NCBI GenBank assembly: GCA_026710525.1
Contig: JAPOQT010000186.1
Location: 1-9,999, forward strand
DNA length: 9,999 nucleotides
Direction: 5' to 3'
Origin: Pseudomonadota bacterium
Lineage (GTDB): Bacteria; Bdellovibrionota_B; Oligoflexia; Oligoflexales; Bin106
The notes under the pieces were generated by a model, which was not told the origin of the DNA, made no database searches, and worked only from the letters and a program-made list of their open reading frames with translations. Positions 1 to 7,637 of this stretch are shown here, piece by piece; position 1 is the first letter of the stretch; each line of letters starts with the position of its first letter. Both the position numbers and the translations under genes were made by a program.

Positions 1-1344
1 CCCTGCTTTGGAAGACTGCTCTACTCTAATATCAAGACTCTTAGAGTATAAGCTTGCATAGAGAAAAAATGAGTAACAATACTCATAGTCAAAAAAAGAT
101 TTGTCGCCAGATCTTAGATTCCACTGATAAGGTTTTCCTTCAAGAGCGATGCGAAGATGATCATAAAACTGCTTAAAATTATTATTCGCTAAATATCCTG
201 TTAGCTCGCTTTGATACTGACTTTTGATTTTACCCATCGTGATATATTTCATGAGACCATTATGGAAGCTCTTTTTCACTTCTAGATTGGGATAATCCAA
301 ACGATAGTATATGTCATCTTCGATGTACAACTCTTCTTGAATAGTAAGAAATCCTGATTGAAAATAAAGTGCCTCTACTTCCATGCTTTCCATATCAAAG
401 TTAACCAGGCCCTGATATGATATAAGACAGTTCTCTAAATCCAGAGGCCTAACTCTTTCTTTAATAAGATAATAATAAAGATAACGCGGCGTGCCATCTT
501 CAAGCCACCAATACATATATTTTTTGTGAAAGAAAAGTTTAAGTATCCCATGGGGGTTATAGATTTTTTCTTCTCCAAGCCAGCTATAACCATTGTACCA
601 GGTGCGAATTTTCTTGCGATCAAAATTCTTGAGCTCTGGTGCAAAAACAGTATCTAACTCTTTGTCTGTATACCCACAGATAGAAGCAAATTGAGGATGC
701 AAGCTAATATCAGTAAGATGGTTAAATCCTGTAAAGACAGTGGATTTAGAAAACATACTGATACCAGTAACAAAGATAAAACGTATGTGATCATCAGACT
801 CTTTTAACGTACCGTAGAACCCTCTCAGGGTGGAGCGATTTTTTTTGCTCAATTCTTGGTTTTCTAGAGCATCTAAGATAGGTTTGTCATACTCATCAAC
901 TAGAACAACTACTTTTTGTTGAGAGTTAATAGTATACATGTGTTCGAGTATTTTCTGCAGCCGTATAGACGCAGAGAGCTTGAGCTCATCAGAAGCTGGA
1001 ATGTTATATTTATCTTCTAATTTCTCTAAGAAGGCAAAAATATGTTCTTCTAAATCATTTTCGTTATTAAATTCTTTGCCACCAAAGCTAATTCTTAACA
1101 CGGGATTTTTTTGAGACCAATCCCATTTATCGTAGATATATAAGTCCTTGAATAATTCTTTTTTCCCTTCAAAAAGACACTCCAACGTGCTCACAAAAAG
1201 TGTTTTGCCAAAACGTCTGGGGCGAGATAGAAAATAATAACGTCCTATTGTAACGAGCTGGTGTAGAAGTTGAGTTTTATCAACATAATAACAGTCTTCT
1301 TTTCTTAGTTCTTCAAAATTTTGATATCCTAAAGGTAATTCCAT
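1..1344 (-). CDS. AAA-ATPase-like protein with PD-(D/E)XK nuclease C-terminus (partial, 3' end off window)
   Basis: A continuous reading frame of 448 codons starts at ATG 1344 and runs off the left edge without a stop. Seen: an N-terminal segment with YYVDKTQLL (residues 19-27), a Walker A-like RPRRFGKT (41-48), and a Walker B with VLVDEYDKP (about 147-155). Further along are FNHLTDIS, the WYNGYSW...KIYNPHGIL block, the YWWLEDGTP block and YFQSGFLTI. These match, in order, the AAA-ATPase-like family (PF09820 type, formerly DUF1703). Members usually end in a PD-(D/E)XK nuclease domain (PDDEXK_9); here the frame is cut at residues resembling the start of that domain (DIRVEQSSKAG). Family members are often multi-copy in Bacteroidetes, clostridia and intracellular bacteria. 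Their cellular role is not established; nucleic-acid cleavage or repair, or a selfish element, are both possible. The ribosome-binding site is weak (AAAGAAA). The fold family is confident; the function is not. Confidence 0.9.
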   Translation of the reverse strand, partial: MELPLGYQNFEELRKEDCYYVDKTQLLHQLVTIGRYYFLSRPRRFGKTLFVSTLECLFEGKKELFKDLYIYDKWDWSQKNPVLRISFGGKEFNNENDLEEHIFAFLEKLEDKYNIPASDELKLSASIRLQKILEHMYTINSQQKVVVLVDEYDKPILDALENQELSKKNRSTLRGFYGTLKESDDHIRFIFVTGISMFSKSTVFTGFNHLTDISLHPQFASICGYTDKELDTVFAPELKNFDRKKIRTWYNGYSWLGEEKIYNPHGILKLFFHKKYMYWWLEDGTPRYLYYYLIKERVRPLDLENCLISYQGLVNFDMESMEVEALYFQSGFLTIQEELYIEDDIYYRLDYPNLEVKKSFHNGLMKYITMGKIKSQYQSELTGYLANNNFKQFYDHLRIALEGKPYQWNLRSGDKSFFDYEYCYSFFLYASLYSKSLDIRVEQSSKAG

Positions 1345-1447
1345 AGTGTTTCTTTTTTCTAAGGGGTAGGAAAAGGCAGCACTTGTCATTGCTATGAAAC
1401 TTCATGAGCGTCTTTATTTATTAATCTTATCGACACCTCATCTTGCC

Positions 1448-1476
1448 ATTGTAATACCTAAACTCTTGGGATGCAA
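1448..1476 (-). promoter_or_regulatory. candidate sigma70-type promoter for the minus-strand ATPase gene
   Basis: On the minus strand, TTGCAT (plus 1471-1476) and TACAAT (plus 1448-1453) are separated by exactly 17 bp. The -10 matches consensus at 5 of 6 positions and the -35 at 3 of 6. Transcription would start near 1441 and leave a leader of about 97 nt before ATG 1344. This is read from sequence only, and AT-rich DNA gives many chance matches. Confidence 0.3.
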
Positions 1477-1554
1477 ATTTTGATTCATATTAATTTATTT
1501 ATTTGCTCAGACAAGGATAGTATTTTACGTCCCAAGAAAAAATGAGCAAATAAA
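1464..1554. repeat. two interleaved perfect inverted repeats (pseudoknot-like order)
   Basis: TCTTGGGA at 1464-1471 is the exact reverse complement of TCCCAAGA at 1530-1537. TTTATTTGCTCA at 1498-1509 is the exact reverse complement of TGAGCAAATAAA at 1543-1554. The arms lie in the order A-B-A'-B', so the two pairings cross. They could form a pseudoknot-like RNA, two alternative structures, or be protein-binding or element-end sequences. The element sits between the divergent ATPase and protease genes and overlaps the -35 of the candidate minus-strand promoter. Which role, if any, cannot be told from sequence. Confidence 0.5.
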
Positions 1555-1829
1555 GAAGTTCAGCAGATTGTGGTTAATATTATGGAATTTCGACAAAAAA
1601 TTGCTCCCTTTGATCTTTACAGCGGTAGCATTATTAAACATTTATTATTGTCATCATGGTGAATGTGGAGGTACAAAAACGGTTGGTAGTAGAACTGATG
1701 GCTCGTCTGGCTATTTATGTGACTTCATTGATACGAGATCAGATTAAAGACAAAGTTATTTCTGTCGATGTGCATAATCGGCTGTGGTATCCATATCCAA
1801 CACAAGCTCTTGAATGTAGTAGAGCTTAG
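1555..1829 (+). pseudogene. short coding-like remnant, unidentified
   Basis: Two short plus-strand frames look like pieces of a broken gene. The first is ATG 1582 to TGA 1662 (26 aa, beginning MEFRQKIAPFDLYSG). The second, in another frame, is ATG 1656 to TAG 1829 (57 aa). It includes VVELMARLAIYVTSLIRDQ and VISVDVHNRLWYPYP, which has natural-looking amphipathic and hydrophobic patterning. Neither frame has a ribosome-binding site, and both are too short for a usual domain. The second vaguely recalls the end of queuosine-salvage (DUF2419) proteins, but the resemblance is too weak to name it. It could equally be non-coding. No other gene is seen in the 1345-1870 intergenic stretch. Confidence 0.25.
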
Positions 1830-1838
1830 AGATAAAAA
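1810..1838 (+). promoter_or_regulatory. candidate promoter for the serine protease gene
   Basis: TTGAAT (1810-1815) and TAAAAA (1833-1838) are 17 bp apart, each matching the sigma70 consensus at 4 of 6 positions. A transcript would start near 1845, about 26 nt before ATG 1871, leaving room for the AGGAGA ribosome-binding site at 1858-1863. Moderate to weak support. Confidence 0.3.
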
Positions 1839-1857
1839 CCTTTAACCTTATGGGAAT

Positions 1858-1863
1858 AGGAGA
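1858..1863 (+). promoter_or_regulatory. ribosome-binding site that sets the protease start
   Basis: AGGAGA lies 7 nt before ATG 1871. It is close to the Shine-Dalgarno consensus and favours this start over the in-frame ATG 21 nt upstream. The signal peptide also fits better with the shorter N-terminus. Confidence 0.75.
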
Positions 1864-1870
1864 CTTTGAA

Positions 1871-3328
1871 ATGAATCATATGTTACTCCACCACATCTCA
1901 AAACCCATTGTATCTACCACGTTAGGTCTATTTATATCTATATTCATCAGTTGTAAGCATGCTCCAGACAGCCTTCCTCAAGATCTATCTCAACCCCTCA
2001 CTTATGGAGGCAAAGAATATTCAGAATTTACCGAACTACCACCTTATTTTGTAACGTTGGCTAGATACACGGATAAGACAACAAAAACTCGTAGTTTTTG
2101 TTCAGGCGCACATATTGGAGATGGGTATATCTTAACAGCTGCTCACTGTTTAACGACGCCATTTTTATGTAGTAACGACTCAAATTTACTTTATCAATTG
2201 AGTATTCGCTATATTAGTCCAAGCAATACCGGCGAGTTAAAAGAACACGTTCTGACTTACGAAAATATTGAGTCTATAGTCATCCATAAGAAATATTTTG
2301 GCGACTCTTCTGTTCCTAATGCTGAGGCTTACTCCACACTTGCCATGCATGACATCGCTTTGATTAAAGTTCGAATCGATGATCAAGCGCCATTTGCAGG
2401 GGTGGCTTATCTCCCGACAACAGATGAGTATAGTACTCAACATTTGGATGGTGTCTTATATTTGCACGGTATCGGCAGAGAGCTTTATGACCCCGGAAAT
2501 GGATCATCTAATGATCCTATTGATAGGCTGTCATCTCTTCTAGGAGCTCTGTTACACCGGTTGTCATATTTTGGTGGTTCTGTGGAGGTCGTGAAAAAAA
2601 ATAACCCTCAATTCTTATCATACGTTAAAGAGTTGAATACAAACAGCCAAGATCAAACGAATCGATTGTTATTCCAAGACCTTAAAAATCTAAGAGACTC
2701 TCCTCGTGTCGCTCTTGAAGAGACACCTAAAGAATCTTCTCAAGAGGTTTGTTTTGGTAATTTTATAGGTAGATCTGGTATTTCTGGTGGCTATCGAAAG
2801 CCATTTATATCACATTTTATGTTTTCCAGAGATGGCCAGTTTTATCGATATCCACAAGAAAATGATTTTTTTCTGTTGGAGCGTAAAATCAGGGATGAAT
2901 TACAATCAGGAAAAACGACATTTTCTGATAAGGAAATCAAGCAATATGTTGAAGAAAAACTGGGTAAAGCAGCTGCAGGTGTTAACTTTCTTGGAGCCTA
3001 CTATGAACAAAAAAGCATAATCCATAAATGGCTTTTAGTGACAACATCAGGACCAGTGAGAGATAAAGACAGGGTTATCAAATCTTGTCGAGGAGATTCC
3101 GGTGGTCCTGTTGTTAGATCCGTTCAAACTAAAGATACAAAATATATTCATGTGGGTGTTGCCGCTGTGACACCATTTATGCCAAATATAAAGGCGCCAA
3201 GTCAATGCGGTACCTATCTCTATTCAGTAAACACATTTGCTCATTTAGATTGGATTGAAGCTGCTAAAGATTCGATGGCTTTAGGTAACCACTCTTACCA
3301 AGATTTTTTAAGACAGTTTGGAAGATAG
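1871..3328 (+). CDS. trypsin-fold (S1 family) serine protease, secreted, probable lipoprotein
   Basis: The protein is 485 aa. The start is ATG 1871, because AGGAGA (1858-1863) lies 7 nt upstream; an in-frame ATG at 1850 lacks such a site. The N-terminus has a hydrophobic segment (about residues 13-27) ending FISC, giving a possible lipobox with Cys28, followed by Lys. It would then be exported and possibly anchored in the outer membrane. The catalytic triad is clear: His92 in TAAHC, Asp161 in HDIALIKV and Ser410 in CRGDSGGPV. Cys77 and Cys93 are placed as the conserved disulfide next to the catalytic His. Two features are odd. Asp161 and Ser410 are 249 residues apart, against about 93 in chymotrypsin, implying an insertion of roughly 150 residues. 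The residue six before Ser410, which sets S1-pocket specificity, is Lys404 instead of the Asp of trypsin. The substrate is unknown. It is flanked by decayed sequence on both sides and appears monocistronic. Confidence 0.92.
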   Translation: MNHMLLHHISKPIVSTTLGLFISIFISCKHAPDSLPQDLSQPLTYGGKEYSEFTELPPYFVTLARYTDKTTKTRSFCSGAHIGDGYILTAAHCLTTPFLCSNDSNLLYQLSIRYISPSNTGELKEHVLTYENIESIVIHKKYFGDSSVPNAEAYSTLAMHDIALIKVRIDDQAPFAGVAYLPTTDEYSTQHLDGVLYLHGIGRELYDPGNGSSNDPIDRLSSLLGALLHRLSYFGGSVEVVKKNNPQFLSYVKELNTNSQDQTNRLLFQDLKNLRDSPRVALEETPKESSQEVCFGNFIGRSGISGGYRKPFISHFMFSRDGQFYRYPQENDFFLLERKIRDELQSGKTTFSDKEIKQYVEEKLGKAAAGVNFLGAYYEQKSIIHKWLLVTTSGPVRDKDRVIKSCRGDSGGPVVRSVQTKDTKYIHVGVAAVTPFMPNIKAPSQCGTYLYSVNTFAHLDWIEAAKDSMALGNHSYQDFLRQFGR

Positions 3329-3334
3329 ATCCCC

Positions 3335-4035
3335 TCAACTATATGAAGTAGATAGCTTTATATCTGTTATGCGGAGCGCTGTACATGTCGGGTTATATAA
3401 TGGATGACTATTAGTTACTAGTGTGGATTCTCGCGTAATATGACCATCAAGATGTTCTGGTTTTTTTTGTCTCGCCAAGCGGCCTAAACAGCTAGTTTGC
3501 ATTCGTGAATTCTTTCTTCGATCAGAAGAGGCAAGAGATCCCTCGTTTTCTAGCGGGTCGAAGCATCTTTTTTTCTTTACTCTAAAGCTAAGAAGAAGAT
3601 AGGTTTCATCTGCTTCTATTACGCCATCTAAAATAGGGTTTTTGTGCTGAGTTTAAAATATTGGCTGCTTTAACTCTTTTGCCATCTCACAAATGATCCT
3701 ATGCTCAAACAAAAGCTTGAAGCATTTCGACCATAAACAAATGGAGTGGCTTTTGAGTGGGATGAAACACCGTATTGGTTATAAAGCCAAAAAGACCCTA
3801 AACATTTGCAGGTAACGCTGTACACCTCGTACATGACCGTTTTTGATCATTTTTCACCATGACAATGGGGACAAACAAAGTTAACGGCAGTATTTTCTTC
3901 TGTCTTACTCATTTGTCGGCGTCTCAAATGGCAGATCGAGTAGCTTTTTAAGTTGTGTGAGTTGCTTTCGCGAAAGCGAGGTAACAAGTTTATTTAAATC
4001 TGTTCAATCCTCCTCCTGAGCCATTCTGCAGAGAA
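3335..4035 (-). pseudogene. decayed IS1595-like (ISXO2-like) transposase
   Basis: Read on the minus strand, pieces of one transposase appear in order but in different frames, with internal stops. First comes an AGGAGGAGGA ribosome-binding site (about 4006-4015) and an N-terminal piece ending LKKLLDLPFETPTNE. Next is a zinc-ribbon half VCPHCH (plus 3856-3876 region), then IKNGHVRGVQRY followed in another frame by CKCLG, the second metal-binding half. A piece related to the family's REMAKEL / STKT linker follows. Then comes an open segment from about 3652 down to the stop at 3335 with LDGVIEADETY, which carries the first catalytic Asp, and later TNSHPLYNP, resembling the family's C(T)DSHP(A/S)Y block with the second Asp replaced by Asn. 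The zinc ribbon plus DDE domain order is typical of IS1595-group transposases. At least four frame changes or stops make it inactive, and the C-terminal catalytic part is missing. Flanking target duplications were not found. Confidence 0.72.
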
Positions 4036-4373
4036 TAGGGAGCCAAGCAAGCATCATTCCCATATAGCGCTATCTGACTACAACAGAGCCAATAAAATTA
4101 ATATCAAGCACAGTTCATAGCACAAGATTCTCTTTGACTTCTAGGATAAGCAGGAAAAAAATGCCTGTTTTCAATGGCCTGAATTTACCTTTAATCTAGT
4201 TGTTTTCTCTCTGTTTGCATAGGAAATTTTGCCGCTCAACCATGTTGTGTTTGAGTGAGGTGCCCAGGATACACCTTCATAAATTTTCTTGATAATCCGA
4301 GAACAAATATGTGGTTTTAATGTGTCTAACTTGACAAGCCATTTTGTCTGACAATTTTTTGATGGGGTCTGAT
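4036..4373. other. intergenic stretch upstream of prkA, no convincing gene
   Basis: About 340 nt without a supported gene. CAACAGAGCC at 4081-4090 (GGCTCTGTTG on the minus strand) resembles the tip of some insertion-sequence ends and lies upstream of the transposase remnant. No partner copy was seen near 3330, so it is not called as a terminal repeat. A 76-codon minus-strand frame (4171-4401) overlaps the prkA start and shows no recognisable motif. The right half most likely holds the prkA leader and promoter. Confidence 0.5.
4268..4296 (+). promoter_or_regulatory. candidate promoter for the prkA operon
   Basis: GATACA (4268-4273) and GATAAT (4291-4296) are 17 bp apart. The -10 matches at 5 of 6 positions and the -35 only at its last three. 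The predicted start near 4303 leaves about 70 nt of leader. A perfect TTGACA also occurs at 4331-4336, but the sequence 17 bp downstream (ATTTTT) is a poor -10 and would give almost no leader. E. coli yeaGH depends on nitrogen and stationary-phase control, but no sigma54-type GG-N10-GC site was found here by eye. Confidence 0.25.
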
Positions 4374-6473
4374 ATGGATAATCACAACTTAGCATCAACA
4401 AAAAAAATAAGGAAAACCTTTGATCAAGCGATGTCGATTCTTAAGGGAGAAGAGTTAGGTCAAAAATATGAGGAGCTACACTGGAAGGGCTCTTTTGATG
4501 ATTATCTAGGAATGCTCACACAACAACCAGCTATTGCTCGATCAGCTTTTCAGCGTACCTACGACATGATTTGTTCGTGGGGTCATAAAACCTATGAGGA
4601 AAGTAAAAAGCAAATTATTCATTGGAATTTCTTTGATGATCCCTTAGGAGGTGGAAAAGATGCTGTATTCGGCCTTGATGTTTATCTGCAAAAGCTCGTG
4701 CATACTATTCAGGCTGGCGCTTACCGATACGGTCCTGAAAAACGAGTCATTCTCCTCCACGGTCCGGTGGGCTCATCAAAATCAACGATTGCTCGTTTGC
4801 TAAAAAAAGGTCTAGAACATTACAGTGCCACTGATGATGGTCTTATGTATTCCTTTGATTGGATCAAGCTCAAAGATATTGTTGATATGGAAGATGAATT
4901 CTCTTCGCCGATGAATGAGGATCCTGTGTTACTCATTCCTGAGCCGCACAGAACATCTTTACTTACTTGGTTGAACGAAGGACAAACGAGAAAAGATCAA
5001 GTGTGGCCAAAAGGTGATCTTTGTCCACCGTCAAGGTTTATTTTTCAAAAGCTGCTCGACTATTATTCAGGAGATTGGTGGCAGGTGCTGCAGAATCACG
5101 TTCGCATAAGACGACTCGTTCTTTCTGAAAAAGAACGGGTAGGTATTGGTACATTTCAACCAAAAGATGAAAAAAATCAAGATTCAACCGAATTATCTGG
5201 TGATATTAATTACCGCAAAATTGCTGTTTATGGTTCCGACTCAGATCCAAGGGCCTTTAACTTCGACGGTGAATTTAATATTGCCAATCGAGGAATTATC
5301 GAGTTTATCGAGGTCCTTAAGCTCGATACCGCTTTTTTATACGACTTACTCACTGCTTCACAAGAGCATAAAATTAAGCCGAAAAAATTTGCCCAAACAG
5401 ATATTGATTTGCTGATTTTAGGACATACCAATGAACCAGAATTCCGCAAACTACAAAACAATGAATTTATGGAGGCCCTAAAAGATCGAACAGTTAAGAT
5501 AGATATTCCATATATTACCAAGCTGTCTCAAGAAAAAAGGATTTATCAAAAAGACTTTAATCAAACCACAGTGCCTCATATTCATATTGCACCACATACC
5601 TTGGAAATGGCGTCGATGTGGGCAGTGCTCACCAGGCTTGAAAAGCCCAAAAAAGGCAATTTGTCCCTATTACAAAAGCTCAAGCTGTATAACGGAAAAA
5701 CTTCGCAACACTATACCGAAGAAAATATCAAAGAACTGCGTAAAGAAACCATAAGAGAAGGATTAGATGGTATTTCACCTAGGTATATCCAAGATAAAAT
5801 ATCAAATGCCTTGATCATGGATAAGGGGCATGGTTGTATCAATCCGTTTATTATTTTAAACGAAATAGAAAGCGGTTTAAAAAATCATTCTCTGATTAAT
5901 AATGAAGAAACGAAAAAACATTATCGTGAGCTGTTAGCTGATGTGAAAAGGGAATACGAAGATATTGTGAAGAACGACGTGCAAAAAGCTATTTCTGCCG
6001 ATGAGTCAGCCATTGATAAATTGTGTGGTAATTACGTCGATAATGTGAAGGCCTACATTCAAAAAGAGAGGATTAAAAATCCTTATACTGCCAGTTATGA
6101 TGAGCCAGATGAACGACTCATGAGAGCTATCGAAGAAAAAATCGATATTCCAGATGTCAGAAAAGATGATTTCAGAAGAGAGATTATGAATTACATCGGT
6201 GCTCTAGCCTTAGAGGGTAAACCTTTTGATTTTCGATGTAATGAACGATTACATAAAGCCCTTGAGCTGAAGTTGTTCGAAGATCAAAAAGATACGATTA
6301 AACTCACAACACTGGTGAGTAATGTGGTTGATCGTGATGCTCAAGAAAAGATTGATATTGTCAAAAATCGTTTGATTAAGAATTATGGATACTGTGAAAT
6401 TTGTGCCAATGATGCCCTAAGTTTTGTCTCTAGTATTTTCGCTAGAGGACCCTCACTCAGCAAGGCTTCTTGA
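4374..6473 (+). CDS. prkA: PrkA-family AAA+ protein / serine protein kinase (YeaG-like)
   Basis: The protein is 699 aa from ATG 4374. This start is preferred because GGGG (4364-4367) is 6 nt upstream; in-frame ATG 4362 and TTG 4344 have no such site. The N-terminal AAA+ domain shows the Walker A GPVGSSKST (residues 130-138). Further conserved family segments are NRGIIEFIEVLK (about 305-316) and LILGHTNEPEF (about 346-356). The family GISPR block (GLDGISPRYIQDKI) and the C-terminal PrkA domain with DFRREIMNYI follow. E. coli YeaG is 644 aa, and the extra length is mostly N-terminal. The family was described as serine protein kinases in Bacillus and acts in stress, starvation or sporulation responses; later work questions whether kinase activity is its main role. 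It heads a three-gene operon, with its stop 13 nt before the next start. The protein is cytoplasmic, with no signal peptide or membrane segment. Confidence 0.96.
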   Translation: MDNHNLASTKKIRKTFDQAMSILKGEELGQKYEELHWKGSFDDYLGMLTQQPAIARSAFQRTYDMICSWGHKTYEESKKQIIHWNFFDDPLGGGKDAVFGLDVYLQKLVHTIQAGAYRYGPEKRVILLHGPVGSSKSTIARLLKKGLEHYSATDDGLMYSFDWIKLKDIVDMEDEFSSPMNEDPVLLIPEPHRTSLLTWLNEGQTRKDQVWPKGDLCPPSRFIFQKLLDYYSGDWWQVLQNHVRIRRLVLSEKERVGIGTFQPKDEKNQDSTELSGDINYRKIAVYGSDSDPRAFNFDGEFNIANRGIIEFIEVLKLDTAFLYDLLTASQEHKIKPKKFAQTDIDLLILGHTNEPEFRKLQNNEFMEALKDRTVKIDIPYITKLSQEKRIYQKDFNQTTVPHIHIAPHTLEMASMWAVLTRLEKPKKGNLSLLQKLKLYNGKTSQHYTEENIKELRKETIREGLDGISPRYIQDKISNALIMDKGHGCINPFIILNEIESGLKNHSLINNEETKKHYRELLADVKREYEDIVKNDVQKAISADESAIDKLCGNYVDNVKAYIQKERIKNPYTASYDEPDERLMRAIEEKIDIPDVRKDDFRREIMNYIGALALEGKPFDFRCNERLHKALELKLFEDQKDTIKLTTLVSNVVDRDAQEKIDIVKNRLIKNYGYCEICANDALSFVSSIFARGPSLSKAS

Positions 6474-6474
6474 T

Positions 6475-6480
6475 GAAGGT
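6475..6480 (+). promoter_or_regulatory. ribosome-binding site for the DUF444 gene
   Basis: GAAGGT lies 6 nt before ATG 6487, just after the prkA stop. It favours ATG 6487 over the in-frame ATG at 6499. The tight placement supports co-translation from one message. Confidence 0.55.
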
Positions 6481-6486
6481 TGACCT

Positions 6487-7620
6487 ATGTATACCAAGAT
6501 GGATAGTGATCTCAGTCGGTTTAGAAAAATTGTCCGTGGACAGGTCCGCAAGGAGTTGAAGAATTTTATATCCTCAGGGGATATTATTACCCAAATACCA
6601 TCTCAAGGTAACCGTAAATCTCAAACCCTTTCCATTCCTTTGCCGCAAATTAATCTTCCTAAATTTACTCACGGACCGAATAACAATAACCAACAAAAAG
6701 GGGTGGCTCAGGGTAAGGGAGATGTGGGTAAAGATGTTGCTTCTTCAGATGAGCCTGGCGGACAAGCATCACAAAGTCCAGCTGATCACGCTTATGAAAG
6801 TGAAGTCACTCTTGATGAACTCGGACAGTTACTGGGTGAAGAACTCAATTTACCTAGGATTGAACAAAAGGGTAATAAAACTTTTGAGCAAAAACATCGT
6901 CGTTACTCTGGTGTTCTGAATCAAGGGCCTGAGTCTCTTCATCATTTTACGAGAACCTACCGCTCTGCACTGAAGCGTAGTATTGCCTCAGGCATATATG
7001 ATCCTAAAAACCCAGTGGTGGTGCCAATTAAGGATGATAAGAAATACCGCAGTTTTCAAGCGGTTAATCAGCCCCTTGGTTCAGCTGTGATGATTTATAT
7101 GATGGATGTTTCTGGGTCAATGGGAGATAAGCAAAAAGAATTGGTAAGACTCACAAGCTTCTGGCTCGACACCTGGTTAACCCATTCATATAAAGGCGTT
7201 GAACGACGATTCATTATTCATGATGCCACAGCCAAGGTTGTTGCCGAAGATTTGTTTTATCGTACTCGTGAAAGTGGTGGCACCCTAATAAGTTCAGCTT
7301 ATAAGAAGGCTATTGATCTTATTAATAACGAATTTCCACCACAGGACTGGAATATTTATTTATTTCATTTTTCTGATGGTGATAACTGGTCGCAAAATGA
7401 TACCCAACTATGTTTGCAACTCCTCGATTCATCGATATTACCCGCAGCTAATTTATTTTGTTATGGTCAAACTGAATCAAGATATGGTTCAGGGTATTTT
7501 CTCAAGGATCTGACAAAGCACTATCAACTACCAGCTAGTGGCAAAGTAGTTGCTAGTCAGATATCTGACCAAGGGAGTATTATCCCAGCCTTAAAAACGT
7601 TTCTTGGTAGTGGTCGTTAA
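6487..7620 (+). CDS. yeaH: DUF444 family VWA-fold protein (YeaH/YhbH-like)
   Basis: The protein is 377 aa. The N-terminal part (about 1-60) has the conserved basic helix (RFRKIVRGQVRKEL) and the SIPLPQINLPKF block. A low-complexity linker rich in Asn, Gln, Gly and Ser follows at about 61-100. The C-terminal half is a von Willebrand factor A domain with a complete metal-ion-dependent adhesion site. This consists of DVSGSMGD (Asp207, Ser209, Ser211), Thr266 in GGT and Asp297 in SDGDN. E. coli YeaH is 427 aa and Bacillus YhbH somewhat shorter, so the length is normal. The family is found beside PrkA and SpoVR in many bacteria; its biochemical role is unknown. A metal-dependent adaptor that binds the AAA+ partner is a reasonable inference, by analogy with MoxR- or RavA-type ATPases that work with VWA proteins. 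It lies 13 nt after prkA and 17 nt before spoVR. Confidence 0.94.
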   Translation: MYTKMDSDLSRFRKIVRGQVRKELKNFISSGDIITQIPSQGNRKSQTLSIPLPQINLPKFTHGPNNNNQQKGVAQGKGDVGKDVASSDEPGGQASQSPADHAYESEVTLDELGQLLGEELNLPRIEQKGNKTFEQKHRRYSGVLNQGPESLHHFTRTYRSALKRSIASGIYDPKNPVVVPIKDDKKYRSFQAVNQPLGSAVMIYMMDVSGSMGDKQKELVRLTSFWLDTWLTHSYKGVERRFIIHDATAKVVAEDLFYRTRESGGTLISSAYKKAIDLINNEFPPQDWNIYLFHFSDGDNWSQNDTQLCLQLLDSSILPAANLFCYGQTESRYGSGYFLKDLTKHYQLPASGKVVASQISDQGSIIPALKTFLGSGR

Positions 7621-7637
7621 TCGGGGAAAAAAGAGTT

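Noticed and set aside
435..644. 69-codon minus-strand frame inside the ATPase gene region
   Set aside because: It lies within the ATPase-like gene in a different frame and has no motif or ribosome-binding site; it is a shadow of that gene.
3964..3977. Perfect 14-bp palindrome GCTTTCGCGAAAGC
   Set aside because: It falls within the former transposase coding sequence (codons for LSRK), with no promoter nearby, so a chance product of codons is more likely than an operator.
4081..4090. CAACAGAGCC as an insertion-sequence terminal repeat
   Set aside because: It resembles the tip of some element ends, but no matching inverted copy was found on the other side of the transposase remnant.
4171..4401. 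76-codon minus-strand frame overlapping the prkA start
   Set aside because: No recognisable domain, no good ribosome-binding site, and it runs antisense into prkA. Most likely chance.
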